Shown: in pieces, positions 34,761-43,092 of the stretch
How the letters are laid out: every line of letters starts with the position of its first letter
Numbering within the stretch: the first letter of the stretch is position 1
NCBI GenBank assembly: GCA_048380335.1
Contig: DBFCCI010000045.1
Location: forward strand, 1 to 64,000
Direction of reading: 5' to 3'
Length of the DNA: 64,000 nt
DNA from: Lachnospira sp900551945
GTDB lineage: Bacteria > Bacillota > Clostridia > Lachnospirales > Lachnospiraceae
Program-made: the position numbers and the translations under genes
Notes under the pieces: model-generated
Database searches by the model: none
Seen by the model: the letters and a program-made list of their open reading frames with translations, nothing else
What the model was told of the DNA's origin: nothing

Positions 34761-34842
34761 AACTTTTTTATTAAGTTTTTTTTGAGTATTTTTTATAAAA
34801 TTAAGATTTGTGTAGAAAATTAATAAGATAGGGTGTGATTGC

Positions 34843-35562
34843 ATGAATAATCATACGAAAGAGCTTATTGAAAACGCACACAAAGGAGATAGAAAGGCAA
34901 GAGAACGTTTAGTGTTAGAAAATATGGGACTTATAGGAAGTATAGTAAAAAGATTTGCAGGCAGGGGGTATGAACAAGAAGACTTATTTCAGATAGGAAG
35001 TATAGGACTTATTAAGGCTGTTGATAAGTTTGATACATCATTTGATGTAAAGTTTTCGACCTACGCCGTTCCAATGATAACAGGAGAGATTAAGAGATTT
35101 TTAAGAGATGATGGAATGATAAAGGTGAGCCGTACTTTAAAAGAAAATGCAGTTAAAACGGCAAGAGCAGTCGATGAATACCGTAAAAAACATTTAAAAG
35201 AACCAACAGTTGAGATAATATCACAGATGACAGGGATATCCGTTGAAGATATAGTGATGTCTTTTGAAGCATCTGCGGATATAGAGTCCATTTATAAGAC
35301 GGTATATCAAGGTGATGGAAGTGAAGTACAGTTAATAGACAGACTTCCAGAAAAAAAGGACTTTAATGATGAAGTAGTTGATACAATGGTTGTACATGAA
35401 CTTATTGATGGACTTACAGAAAGTGAGAAAAAGCTTATAACTATGAGATATTTTGAAGAAAGGACACAGACAGATATAGCAGGAGAGCTTGGAATATCGC
35501 AAGTTCAAGTGTCAAGGTTAGAAAAAAGAATATTAAAATCTATGAGAGAGAAAATTTGTTGA
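34843..35562 (+). CDS. sigF: Forespore sigma factor sigma-F
   Basis: A 239-residue sigma-70 factor of the sporulation type. Region 2 runs ~15-85 (YEQEDLFQIGSIGLIKAVDKFD; FSTYAVPMITGEIKRFLRD), region 3 ~95-150 and region 4 ~185-235 (ERTQTDIAGELGISQVQVSRLEKRI). It is the first compartment-specific factor in the forespore and drives, among others, sigma-G genes such as the spoVA operon downstream. The 82-base gap to spoIIAB is A/T-rich; AGATAGGG lies before the ATG. Confidence 0.96.
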   Translation: MNNHTKELIENAHKGDRKARERLVLENMGLIGSIVKRFAGRGYEQEDLFQIGSIGLIKAVDKFDTSFDVKFSTYAVPMITGEIKRFLRDDGMIKVSRTLKENAVKTARAVDEYRKKHLKEPTVEIISQMTGISVEDIVMSFEASADIESIYKTVYQGDGSEVQLIDRLPEKKDFNDEVVDTMVVHELIDGLTESEKKLITMRYFEERTQTDIAGELGISQVQVSRLEKRILKSMREKIC

Positions 35563-35573
35563 TATTATAAATA

Positions 35574-35630
35574 AAGTTCCCCAATTCCGTTGTATAAAGT
35601 AAAGTTCGGAATATGGGGGACTTATTTTAT
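35574..35630 (+). terminator. Terminator of the spoIIA operon
   Basis: AAGTTCCCCAATTCCG (35574-35589) pairs with CGGAATATGGGGGACTT, followed by ATTTTAT. It separates sigF from spoVAA. Confidence 0.85.
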
Positions 35631-35706
35631 TCTAAATATGTATAAGATATATTACGCAGGGAATAATTATTTTAATTAATAAAACTAACGAATGGTGGAA
35701 AAAGGT

Positions 35707-36327
35707 ATGAGTGAAACTGTGTATATACAAATAGATAAAAATGTACAAGTCAACAAATTAGATGTACATTTATCAGATATAGCAGATGTTTTTTGTAAGG
35801 ATAAGAATATACAGGCAAGGATAAATGCTATCAAGCTTATCAAACTTCCCGATGTACCAAAAAAAAGAGTATGTTTTTCAATTATGTATGTAATTAAAAA
35901 GATAAATGAAATATATCCAGACGTTGAAGTTAATAATATAGGGGAGTCTGATTTTATAGTAGATTACATTAAAGAAAAGAAAAAGAGTACATTTGTTCAC
36001 AAGCTTATTATTGCTATAACAACGGTCTTTGTATTTATTGGAAGTGCTTATGCGATTATGGCATATAACAATGACGTAAGTACGAATGAAATATTTGAAA
36101 AATTCTATGAAATGTTTGAAACACCAGAATTTATGGAGTACAAGATAATTGAAATAATGTATGCTGTAGGCTTAGCTGTTGGAATTATTGTTTTTTATAA
36201 TCACTTTGCAGGAAAGAGAATTACAGCCGACCCAACACCGCTTGAAGTTCAGATGGATAAGTATAATACAGAAATAAATGATGCTTTAATTAATCACAGC
36301 AGTTCAAGTAAAAAAGAAAAAGAATAG
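35707..36327 (+). CDS. spoVAA: Stage V sporulation protein AA
   Basis: A 206-residue SpoVAA with a soluble N-terminal part (~1-100, VYIQIDKNVQVNKLDVHLSD; NIGESDFIVDYIKEKKK) and two membrane helices (~105-125 and ~155-175). ATG 35707 is preferred over 35692 because GGTGG lies 8 bases before it. SpoVA proteins form the channel that moves dipicolinic acid and calcium into the forespore and out again at germination. First gene of a five-gene operon that should be under sigma-G; I could not place the promoter with confidence. Confidence 0.9.
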   Translation: MSETVYIQIDKNVQVNKLDVHLSDIADVFCKDKNIQARINAIKLIKLPDVPKKRVCFSIMYVIKKINEIYPDVEVNNIGESDFIVDYIKEKKKSTFVHKLIIAITTVFVFIGSAYAIMAYNNDVSTNEIFEKFYEMFETPEFMEYKIIEIMYAVGLAVGIIVFYNHFAGKRITADPTPLEVQMDKYNTEINDALINHSSSSKKEKE

Positions 36328-36336
36328 GAGTACATT

Positions 36337-36759
36337 ATGTATTGGCTTAAGCTTTTTTTAGAAATTGTCATCGGAATTGCGGCAGGCAGTTTTACGGCAG
36401 CAGGGTTATTTGCTGTAATTAATAGTATACAGATTATTAATAGAATAGCAGACGTTACAAACACAAAAAATATTATAACATTTTATGAAGAAATAGTTAC
36501 ATGGGGAGCAATACTTGGTAATGCAATATGGATACTAGGAATACACATACCTTTAGGAATTGTGGGGAGTGTATCATTTGGATTGTTTTCAGGAATGTAT
36601 ATAGGGCTTTTTCTTGTAAGCCTTGCAGAAATGGTTAACTCTTTTCCAATATTTTTAAGAAAAGTTCGTATAGGCAAAGGGCTAGGTGTCATTATATTGT
36701 CAATCGGACTTGGAAAAGCAGTAGGACATCTAGTATATTATTTCTTTTTATATCCATAA
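36337..36759 (+). CDS. spoVAB: Stage V sporulation protein AB
   Basis: A 140-residue polytopic protein with four to five hydrophobic helices. The start EIVIGIAAGSFTAAGLFAV and the middle YEEIVTWGAILGNA are typical of SpoVAB. It begins 9 bases after spoVAA with a TAGGAG site. SpoVAB is a membrane part of the forespore dipicolinate transport system. Confidence 0.9.
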   Translation: MYWLKLFLEIVIGIAAGSFTAAGLFAVINSIQIINRIADVTNTKNIITFYEEIVTWGAILGNAIWILGIHIPLGIVGSVSFGLFSGMYIGLFLVSLAEMVNSFPIFLRKVRIGKGLGVIILSIGLGKAVGHLVYYFFLYP

Positions 36760-36827
36760 AATGTACTTTATATTGATTAAGTATTGCTGGTTAAAAACAC
36801 TAAATAGTAGAATGGAGATTATAATGT

Positions 36828-37295
36828 ATGCAGGACAAGCAGATTAGAGATAAACAGTATAATGATTACGTTAAAGAAATAACACCTAAGCCAGATAGAA
36901 TTGGCAATTGTGTTAAGGCGTTTATTACTGGTGGTGCTATTTGTACCGTTGGTCAGCTTATTATGGAGCTTCTTAAAAAATATGGTGTGAGTCAAGATGA
37001 TGCTTCGCTTTGGACAACACTTATTCTTGTGCTTACAAGTGTTATTCTTACGGGACTTAATATCTATCCGCTGGTTACAAGTTGGGGTGGAGCAGGAAGT
37101 CTTGTGCCAATTACAGGCTTTGCAAATAGTGTTGCTGCACCGGCAATTGAGTATAAAAAAGAAGGACAAGTATTTGGTATAGGCTGTAAGATTTTTACTA
37201 TATCTGGACCAGTTATTCTTTATGGAATATTCAGCTCTTGGGTTTTAGGGCTTATTTATTGGATAGCATTAACCATCGGTATTGTGAGAGCATAA
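36828..37295 (+). CDS. spoVAC: Stage V sporulation protein AC
   Basis: A 155-residue membrane protein matching SpoVAC: the YVKEITPKPDRIGNCVKAFI start, GGAICTVGQLI, and TSWGGAGSLVPITGFANSV. In Bacillus SpoVAC acts as a mechanosensitive channel of the dipicolinate system. ATG 36828 follows GGAG; an overlapping ATG at 36824 in another frame ends after seven codons and is not the start. Confidence 0.95.
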   Translation: MQDKQIRDKQYNDYVKEITPKPDRIGNCVKAFITGGAICTVGQLIMELLKKYGVSQDDASLWTTLILVLTSVILTGLNIYPLVTSWGGAGSLVPITGFANSVAAPAIEYKKEGQVFGIGCKIFTISGPVILYGIFSSWVLGLIYWIALTIGIVRA

Positions 37296-37407
37296 ATTTA
37301 TAAGTTTATGATTTTAGGAGAATTTGGTGATTATAGCAGTAACTTGAGAAATTAAACTTGCATGGGTGGTTCTCATAGTTATTAGTAACTTAGAAATGAG
37401 GAAGAGT

Positions 37408-38421
37408 ATGATAGCTGGAAAACAAAGTATTTTATTTGATACGCCTGTATACGTTGAACAGTATGCGAGTGTGGTAGGTAAAAAAGAAGGACAAGGGCCT
37501 CTTGCAAATGGATTTGATGAGATAATAGAAGATGACATGATTGGTATGAATAATTGGGAAGAAGCCGAAGGAAAATTACAAGCAAGAGCCGTAAGCAGAT
37601 TGTTAGAAAAATCACAAATATCAAAAGAAGATATACGTTATATGTTTGCTGGAGATTTATTAGGTCAGCTTATTGCTACATCTTTTGGACTAGAAAAATT
37701 TAATATACCAGTATTTGGACTTTTTGGAGCTTGCTCTACTATGAGCGAGGCTATTTCGCTAGGAGCTATGACAGTAAGCGGAGGCTTTGCGGAAAATGTA
37801 ATTGCGTTAGCATCAAGTCATTTTGCAAGTGCAGAAAAACAATTTAGATATCCGCTTGAGTATGGCAATCAAAGACCTTTGACATCAACATGGACAGTTA
37901 CGGGCTGTGGGGCATTAATTGTCACTTCACAAAAGACTAATATACGAATAAAGGGGATAACAACAGGAAAGATAGTTGATTATGGTGTTAAAGACTCTAT
38001 GAATATGGGAGCATGTATGGCACCTGCGGCAGTAGATTTGATACTTACTAATTTTAATGATTTTGGTGTTGATGAAAAATATTATGACTTGATAATTACT
38101 GGTGACTTAGGTAGTGTAGGCAAAACAATAGTAATAGATATGTTAAAAGAAAAAGGATATGACTTATCGACAGTATATACAGACTGTGGAATAGAAATAT
38201 TTGACCCTAAAACACAAGATACGAATGCAGGAGGAAGTGGTTGTGGTTGTTCGGCAGTAACTTTGTGTTCTTATATTTTAGATAATATGAATAATGGAAA
38301 GTGGAAACGTGTACTTTTTGTTCCAACAGGGGCGTTGTTATCAACAGTAAGTTATAATGAGGGAAAAAGTGTGCCAGGTATTGCACATGGTGTTGTATTT
38401 GAAACAACAGATATGTGTTAA
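37408..38421 (+). CDS. spoVAD: Stage V sporulation protein AD
   Basis: A 337-residue thiolase-fold protein when started at ATG 37408, where GAGGAAG gives the best ribosome binding site (in-frame starts at 37366 and 37396 would be too long). Marks: FGLFGACSTMSEAISLGAM with the thiolase-like Cys, VTGCGALIVTS, and GGSGCGCSAVTLCSYIL near the end. SpoVAD binds dipicolinic acid in the soluble part of the SpoVA complex. Confidence 0.95.
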   Translation: MIAGKQSILFDTPVYVEQYASVVGKKEGQGPLANGFDEIIEDDMIGMNNWEEAEGKLQARAVSRLLEKSQISKEDIRYMFAGDLLGQLIATSFGLEKFNIPVFGLFGACSTMSEAISLGAMTVSGGFAENVIALASSHFASAEKQFRYPLEYGNQRPLTSTWTVTGCGALIVTSQKTNIRIKGITTGKIVDYGVKDSMNMGACMAPAAVDLILTNFNDFGVDEKYYDLIITGDLGSVGKTIVIDMLKEKGYDLSTVYTDCGIEIFDPKTQDTNAGGSGCGCSAVTLCSYILDNMNNGKWKRVLFVPTGALLSTVSYNEGKSVPGIAHGVVFETTDMC

Positions 38422-38458
38422 AAAGATAACAAATAAGGAATTTAGATAGGAGTAGTAT

Positions 38459-38818
38459 ATGGTATTTATTAAGGCATTTATAGTCGGCGGAATTATATGT
38501 GTTCTTACACAAATTCTTATGGATAATACAAAACTTATGCCCGGAAGAATAATGGTTATTCTTGTATGTCTTGGGGCATTATTAGGAGCTATAGGGCTTT
38601 ATGAGCCACTTGTAAAGTTTGCTCAAGCAGGGGCGTCTGTTCCGCTTTTAGGCTTTGGAAATACATTGTGGAAAGGAATGAAAGAAGCAATTCTTCAAGA
38701 TGGTTTTTTGGGACTATTTAAAGGAGGATTTAAAGCTTGTGCTGTTGGAGTTTCAGCGGCATTAGTATTTAGTTATATAGCTTCGTGGATATTTGAACCA
38801 AAGATGAAGAAGAAGTAA
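38459..38818 (+). CDS. spoVAE: Stage V sporulation protein AE
   Basis: A 119-residue membrane protein of the SpoVAE (AEb) type: VFIKAFIVGGIICVLTQI, then KFAQAGASVPLLGFGNTLWK, which resembles the SpoVAC motif at the same place. It ends the operon, 37 bases after spoVAD with a TAGGAG site. The lipoprotein SpoVAF and the other AE form are absent, the reduced set common in Clostridia. Confidence 0.93.
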   Translation: MVFIKAFIVGGIICVLTQILMDNTKLMPGRIMVILVCLGALLGAIGLYEPLVKFAQAGASVPLLGFGNTLWKGMKEAILQDGFLGLFKGGFKACAVGVSAALVFSYIASWIFEPKMKKK

Positions 38819-38870
38819 ATTAATATATACTTTTATACAAAAAATAGTATTGAATTTTACGCAAATAACA

Positions 38871-38903
38871 AGCCAAAGCCTGTGCTTGCACAAGACTTTG
38901 GCT
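38871..38903. terminator. Bidirectional terminator between spoVAE and the PBP gene
   Basis: AGCCAAAG-CCTGTGC / GCACAAG-CTTTGGCT forms a 15-bp stem with one or two bulges between two convergent genes. Confidence 0.8.
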
Positions 38904-38928
38904 ACAGTCACATTGTTATATATAACAC

Positions 38929-41874
38929 TTATGGAATAATGACATTATTAGCAGTTTGAGCTGTGTTATTATTATCAATATTGTCATTAACTGTGTTGTT
39001 ATTTGTATTAGTGTTGTTACTACTATTGCTATTATTGGAATTATCAGTATTATTGTTAGTTGTATTGTTGCTATTAGTAGTATTGCCAGTATTATTGTTG
39101 TTGCTATTATTAACATTGCTGTTATTGCTATTAGCACTGTTATTATTAGTGTTGTTATTAACATTACTGTTATTATTGTTATTAGTATTAGCATTGCCAG
39201 TATTGTTATTGTTTGTATTACCATTACTTATTGCAGGAGCATTAAGTATTGGACCACTATTTAAGGTGTCGTTAGCATCAGTCTGAGTATTATTTGAAGT
39301 AGTGGTTTCATTAGAAACTGTTGTTTCTTCATTAGAATATGAATAACTGTGTACACCATCACATACATCTGACATTAATTCATCAGATATTGCATAGGCA
39401 GCATCAGCAGCTCCCATTCCAGAAGATGATTTCTTTATATATACTCTTGTTGAAAGATTAGTACAAGCAGCAGAAGCAACTTTTCCTGAGTCATTACAGA
39501 TTGTAATTGCTGCATGAGTATCACAACTTTCAGTTGGTACATTGTCAGAAGCAAAATATTCAGTTACAAGCTGACTACCTCTTATATCACTGTCACATAA
39601 TCCGGCAACAGGAAGTTTACCAGATTGTGAGCATACTGTACGTTGTACAATACCATCAGGCTGTGGGAATGAACCAGTTGGTTGGTCAGCACTTATTTCA
39701 CTCATAATATCACGCCATATAACTCGATGGTCAATTGAAGTTGGAAGTACCTTTGAGTTATCATCATAACCAATCCATATAGAAGCTGTGTAATAAGGTG
39801 TAAATGCACAGAACCATTTATCTGTTTCATTTTGTGTTGTACCTGTTTTACCAGCCACAGGTTGATTAGAAAGTCTTGCGGCTCTTGCTGTACCACTGTT
39901 TACAACAGACTCAAGGGCGCTAGTAAGCAACCATGCAGTTGTAGGCTTAAATACTTCTTGTGTTTCTGGTTCAGTATTATCTATTAAAAGATTGCCATTG
40001 TGGTCATATACCTTAGTATAATAAACTGGTTTGATATATGTTCCTTGATTGGCAATTGTTGCATAAGCAGCAGTCATATCAATATTTTTAACGCCATAAG
40101 TCATACCGCCGAGTGCAAGAGATTGAACAACATCATGACTTCCATTTACAGCATTTTTAGCAGAAACTAAAGTTGAAAAACCAAGTTCTTCAAGGTAATT
40201 AAAACCAACTTGCGGTGTTATTTGAGTAAGAACTTTAACAGCAGGTACATTTTGTGATAACATAATAGCTTCACGAACACTCATAAGACCTCGATATTCA
40301 CCTTTTGTAAAGTTAGTTACAAGCTGTGAATTACTTCCAGAATAATAATAAGGAGCATCATCAATAGCTGTTGCAAGAGTGATAGCACCTGTATCAAGGG
40401 CTGGACCGTAGGCTGCGAGTGGTTTTATTGCAGAACCGGGCTGTCTAGTTGTTCCCGTAGCTCTGTTAAGTGTTCGATTACCTGTCTTATCGCCACGACC
40501 ACCTACAAGAACTTTAACATAACCAGTGTGTTGGTCCATAAGAGAAAATGATACTTGTGGTTGTATTGTAAATGTAAGCGACTCTGATAATACAGTGTCA
40601 TCATCACCAACTATGTGTTCTTTATATTGTTCAACATATTCTTTTGCAGTATCTTCATCAGTCTGTGTAAGGCTAAAATCAGTATCACCTAGTTCATTTT
40701 TATACCAGTTAAGCAGACCATAATGTGTATAATAAGAAACTTTACCATCTGAGTCCTTAACACTCAATGAATAAGAAATAGAAAATTCAGTTGAGCGAGG
40801 ATAGTAGGAAGGGTTGTTAATAATTGAGTCTGCTGTTTCCTGCATAGAGCTATCTTGTGTAGAGTAAACCTGAAGACCACCTTTGTATATAAGGTTAGTT
40901 GCTTGAGTTTCAGTGTATCCTTTTTGAGTTTTTAAGTCTTCAATAAGTTCATCAATAAGAGCATCAACATAATAAGAATATGTTGTTGAAGTAGAAGTAG
41001 CAATATCAAGACTTTCAACTCTTGCATATACATCATCTTCTATAGCTTCGTCATATTCTTCTTGAGATATATAGCCTTGAGCAAGCATATTTCTTAATAC
41101 TTTTTGTTGTCTTTCCTGATTGTAGTCAGGGTTTTTAACAGGGTTAAGCTTTGTAGGGTTTTGTGTAATTGATGCAATAACAGCACATTCACTAAGTGTA
41201 AGCTCTGATACATCTTTGCCAAAATATCCATTAGCAGCAGCTTGAACACCGTAATAACCATTACCAAGATTAATTGTATTAAGATAATCTTCTAAGATTT
41301 CTTGCTTATCCATATAAGTTTCAAGTTTAACAGCAAGGTATTGTTCTTGAACTTTACGTTTTATTTTTTCGATAGTTGTTTCGTTGTATGCGTTAAATAC
41401 ATTATTCTTAAGTAATTGTTGTGTTAAAGTACTAGCACCTTGAGATAAATCGCCGTTGCTTAATGTAATATAAGCTGCACGAGCTATACCTTTAATATCA
41501 ATACCATTATGTTCATAAAAACGCTCATCTTCAATAGCAACAAAGGCATGTTGTAATTGGAGCGGAACGTTTTCGATATCAACAGATATACGATTAGAAC
41601 CAGATGTTGATAGCATTTGAATTTCTTCACCATCGTCATTATATATCTTAGAGGCATAACCTGTAGGTGATACATCAATTGTTGAAACGTCAGGTGCGTC
41701 TGCAATAATACCTTCAATCGCACCAAATATAAGGCATGAGCCAGATACAATAACAGCAATTGCCATTATAAGTAGAAATTTAATTGAAGTAATTCCTACT
41801 TTTGTTCCGAATTTTTTAGTGGCTGAATTAAGTAGCTTTTTCTGATGTGTAATGCTTTTTCTGCCATAATCCAT
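38929..41874 (-). CDS. Class A penicillin-binding protein (PBP1A type)
   Basis: A 981-residue bifunctional murein synthase. Order: a basic cytoplasmic start, a membrane helix (~33-56), GT51 transglycosylase with catalytic Glu115 in AIEDERFYEHNG, and a transpeptidase with Ser481 (PGSAIKP), the SQN triad at 540-542 and Lys676 in AGKTGTTQ. Residues ~745-845 form a further extracellular part with paired cysteines (Cys748, 760, 784, 793, 804, 839). Residues 884-971 are an Asn/Thr/Ser tail. It builds wall glycan and cross-links it. The tail recalls the Asn-rich end of B. subtilis PonA. The ATG follows GGAGGAT on the minus strand. Confidence 0.95.
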   Translation of the reverse strand: MDYGRKSITHQKKLLNSATKKFGTKVGITSIKFLLIMAIAVIVSGSCLIFGAIEGIIADAPDVSTIDVSPTGYASKIYNDDGEEIQMLSTSGSNRISVDIENVPLQLQHAFVAIEDERFYEHNGIDIKGIARAAYITLSNGDLSQGASTLTQQLLKNNVFNAYNETTIEKIKRKVQEQYLAVKLETYMDKQEILEDYLNTINLGNGYYGVQAAANGYFGKDVSELTLSECAVIASITQNPTKLNPVKNPDYNQERQQKVLRNMLAQGYISQEEYDEAIEDDVYARVESLDIATSTSTTYSYYVDALIDELIEDLKTQKGYTETQATNLIYKGGLQVYSTQDSSMQETADSIINNPSYYPRSTEFSISYSLSVKDSDGKVSYYTHYGLLNWYKNELGDTDFSLTQTDEDTAKEYVEQYKEHIVGDDDTVLSESLTFTIQPQVSFSLMDQHTGYVKVLVGGRGDKTGNRTLNRATGTTRQPGSAIKPLAAYGPALDTGAITLATAIDDAPYYYSGSNSQLVTNFTKGEYRGLMSVREAIMLSQNVPAVKVLTQITPQVGFNYLEELGFSTLVSAKNAVNGSHDVVQSLALGGMTYGVKNIDMTAAYATIANQGTYIKPVYYTKVYDHNGNLLIDNTEPETQEVFKPTTAWLLTSALESVVNSGTARAARLSNQPVAGKTGTTQNETDKWFCAFTPYYTASIWIGYDDNSKVLPTSIDHRVIWRDIMSEISADQPTGSFPQPDGIVQRTVCSQSGKLPVAGLCDSDIRGSQLVTEYFASDNVPTESCDTHAAITICNDSGKVASAACTNLSTRVYIKKSSSGMGAADAAYAISDELMSDVCDGVHSYSYSNEETTVSNETTTSNNTQTDANDTLNSGPILNAPAISNGNTNNNNTGNANTNNNNNSNVNNNTNNNSANSNNSNVNNSNNNNTGNTTNSNNTTNNNTDNSNNSNSSNNTNTNNNTVNDNIDNNNTAQTANNVIIP
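38962..39225 (-). repeat. Asn-rich low-complexity coding tract
   Basis: About 88 codons, mostly AAT and AAC with some AGT and ACT, form an irregular trinucleotide tract. Its other-strand frames look open (Ile/Val- or Leu-rich) only because of composition. Length is likely to vary between strains. Confidence 0.8.
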
Positions 41875-42063
41875 ATAGTATCCTCCTTTTCCATAAATAA
41901 AATTATATCATAAATAAATAATTTTGACAAATGGATAAGGTATAATGTACTCTTATATGGTGCTAAATTGATTGTACACTAATATGTATATTAAACAAAA
42001 TGTAGATAGCATATGGAAGCACAATTACAATCAATTAATTAAAATACGAGGAGAATTTAACTT

Positions 42064-42705
42064 ATGAAAATAATATATAAAAACGGAACAGACGAAATAG
42101 TAGAAAAGAAATCAAGATTTATTGCAAATGTATTCAAAGTTGAAAGTGAAGAACAGGCAGTAGATATTATTAACAATATGAAGAAAAAATTCTGGGATGC
42201 AAGACACAATTGTTACGCATATATAATAGGAAATAATAATGAAGTACAAAAATTTAGTGATGATGGTGAACCATCAGGCACAGCAGGTAAGCCTATTATG
42301 GATATTATATTGTCAGAAAAGATACATAACTGTCTTATAGTTGTAACAAGATATTTTGGTGGTACACTTTTGGGTACAGGTGGTCTTATAAGAGCATATC
42401 AAGAAGCCACTAAAAAAGGTATTGCACAAAGTGAGGTAATAGACGCAATTGAAGGAGTAAGTGCATATATAGACACAGATTATAATAATATGGGTAAAAT
42501 ACAATATATATGTGCAGAGCAAAATGTACTAATAGAAGACATAGAATACACTGACAAAGTGCATATTAAATTACTAATTCCAAAGGAATACTATATGCAA
42601 TTTGTACACATAATAACTGACCGTTTTTCAGGAAATGTTGAAGTGATAGAAAATGGAGAGCAAAAATACAGTAAAATGGCTTCAGGAGAGGTAATATTGT
42701 TGTAA
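42064..42705 (+). CDS. YigZ/IMPACT family protein
   Basis: A 213-residue protein with the N-terminal IMPACT domain (~15-125: KKSRFIANVFKVESEEQAVD, DARHNCYAYIIG, FSDDGEPSGTAGKPIM, VTRYFGGTLLGTGGLIRAY) and a C-terminal DUF1949 ferredoxin-like domain (~140-205). The eukaryotic relative inhibits Gcn2; the bacterial role is unsettled, possibly linked to translation. ACGAGGAG precedes the ATG. The product is of normal family length and intact. Confidence 0.93.
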   Translation: MKIIYKNGTDEIVEKKSRFIANVFKVESEEQAVDIINNMKKKFWDARHNCYAYIIGNNNEVQKFSDDGEPSGTAGKPIMDIILSEKIHNCLIVVTRYFGGTLLGTGGLIRAYQEATKKGIAQSEVIDAIEGVSAYIDTDYNNMGKIQYICAEQNVLIEDIEYTDKVHIKLLIPKEYYMQFVHIITDRFSGNVEVIENGEQKYSKMASGEVILL

Positions 42706-42994
42706 AAATGTGAATAAAAAATTAACAGTAGTAATAAAGCACAAAAGAATTACAAAAAATAAGAAATCTAAACAAAGTATTGTAAATCTGATGTAAAAAT
42801 AGACATAAATTTAACAACCAATAGTGCAAAATTTACATAAATAGACAAATTCAAATACTTTAAAAAGTATTTTTAAACTATAAAAAGTTATAAAAATGAA
42901 TAAAATGTTAAAAAAAAATTAACACTGAAAACCGCATAAACACTAGATTTTCACAACAAATTCAAAAAAAGTACAAAATTTGTTAAAAATACTC
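42706..42994. other. Very AT-rich gap upstream of the ABC transporter operon
   Basis: About 290 bases with no gene. Repeated AAAAAT-type tracts suggest intrinsically bent DNA ahead of the strong promoter listed next, a common trait of highly expressed genes. Confidence 0.4.
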
Positions 42995-43023
42995 TTGTTA
43001 AAATAGTACAAAAATGCTATTAT
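42995..43023 (+). promoter_or_regulatory. Sigma-A promoter of the carbohydrate ABC transporter
   Basis: TTGTTA (42995-43000), 17 bases, TATTAT (43018-43023), about 70 bases before the lipoprotein ATG. A G-rich hairpin (TGGGG-GTGG-TTCCCCA, ~43045-43061) lies in the short leader. Confidence 0.65.
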
Positions 43024-43092
43024 ACTAATGTCAAATAAATGACCGGTGGGGGTGGTTCCCCATTAAGACCAAAAAGGAGGGTTTATAGGTTT

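Noticed and set aside
36824..36847. ATG at 36824 as the spoVAC start
   Set aside because: It ends at a stop after seven codons; the SpoVAC frame begins at the overlapping ATG 36828.
37366..37407. Longer SpoVAD start at 37366
   Set aside because: The added residues are not part of the family and the best ribosome binding site is just before ATG 37408.
38929..39225. The Asn-rich PBP tail as a novel domain
   Set aside because: Class A PBPs of Firmicutes such as B. subtilis PonA also end in Asn-rich disordered tails.
38956..39286. Open frames on the plus strand rich in Ile/Val/Ser or Leu
   Set aside because: They are the mirror of the Asn-rich PBP tail; trinucleotide composition keeps all frames open. 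No ribosome binding site.
41930..41963. TTGACA and TATAAT near 41930-41960 as the yigZ promoter
   Set aside because: The boxes are only 11 bases apart, too close for a sigma-A promoter, and they lie 100 bases upstream of the gene.
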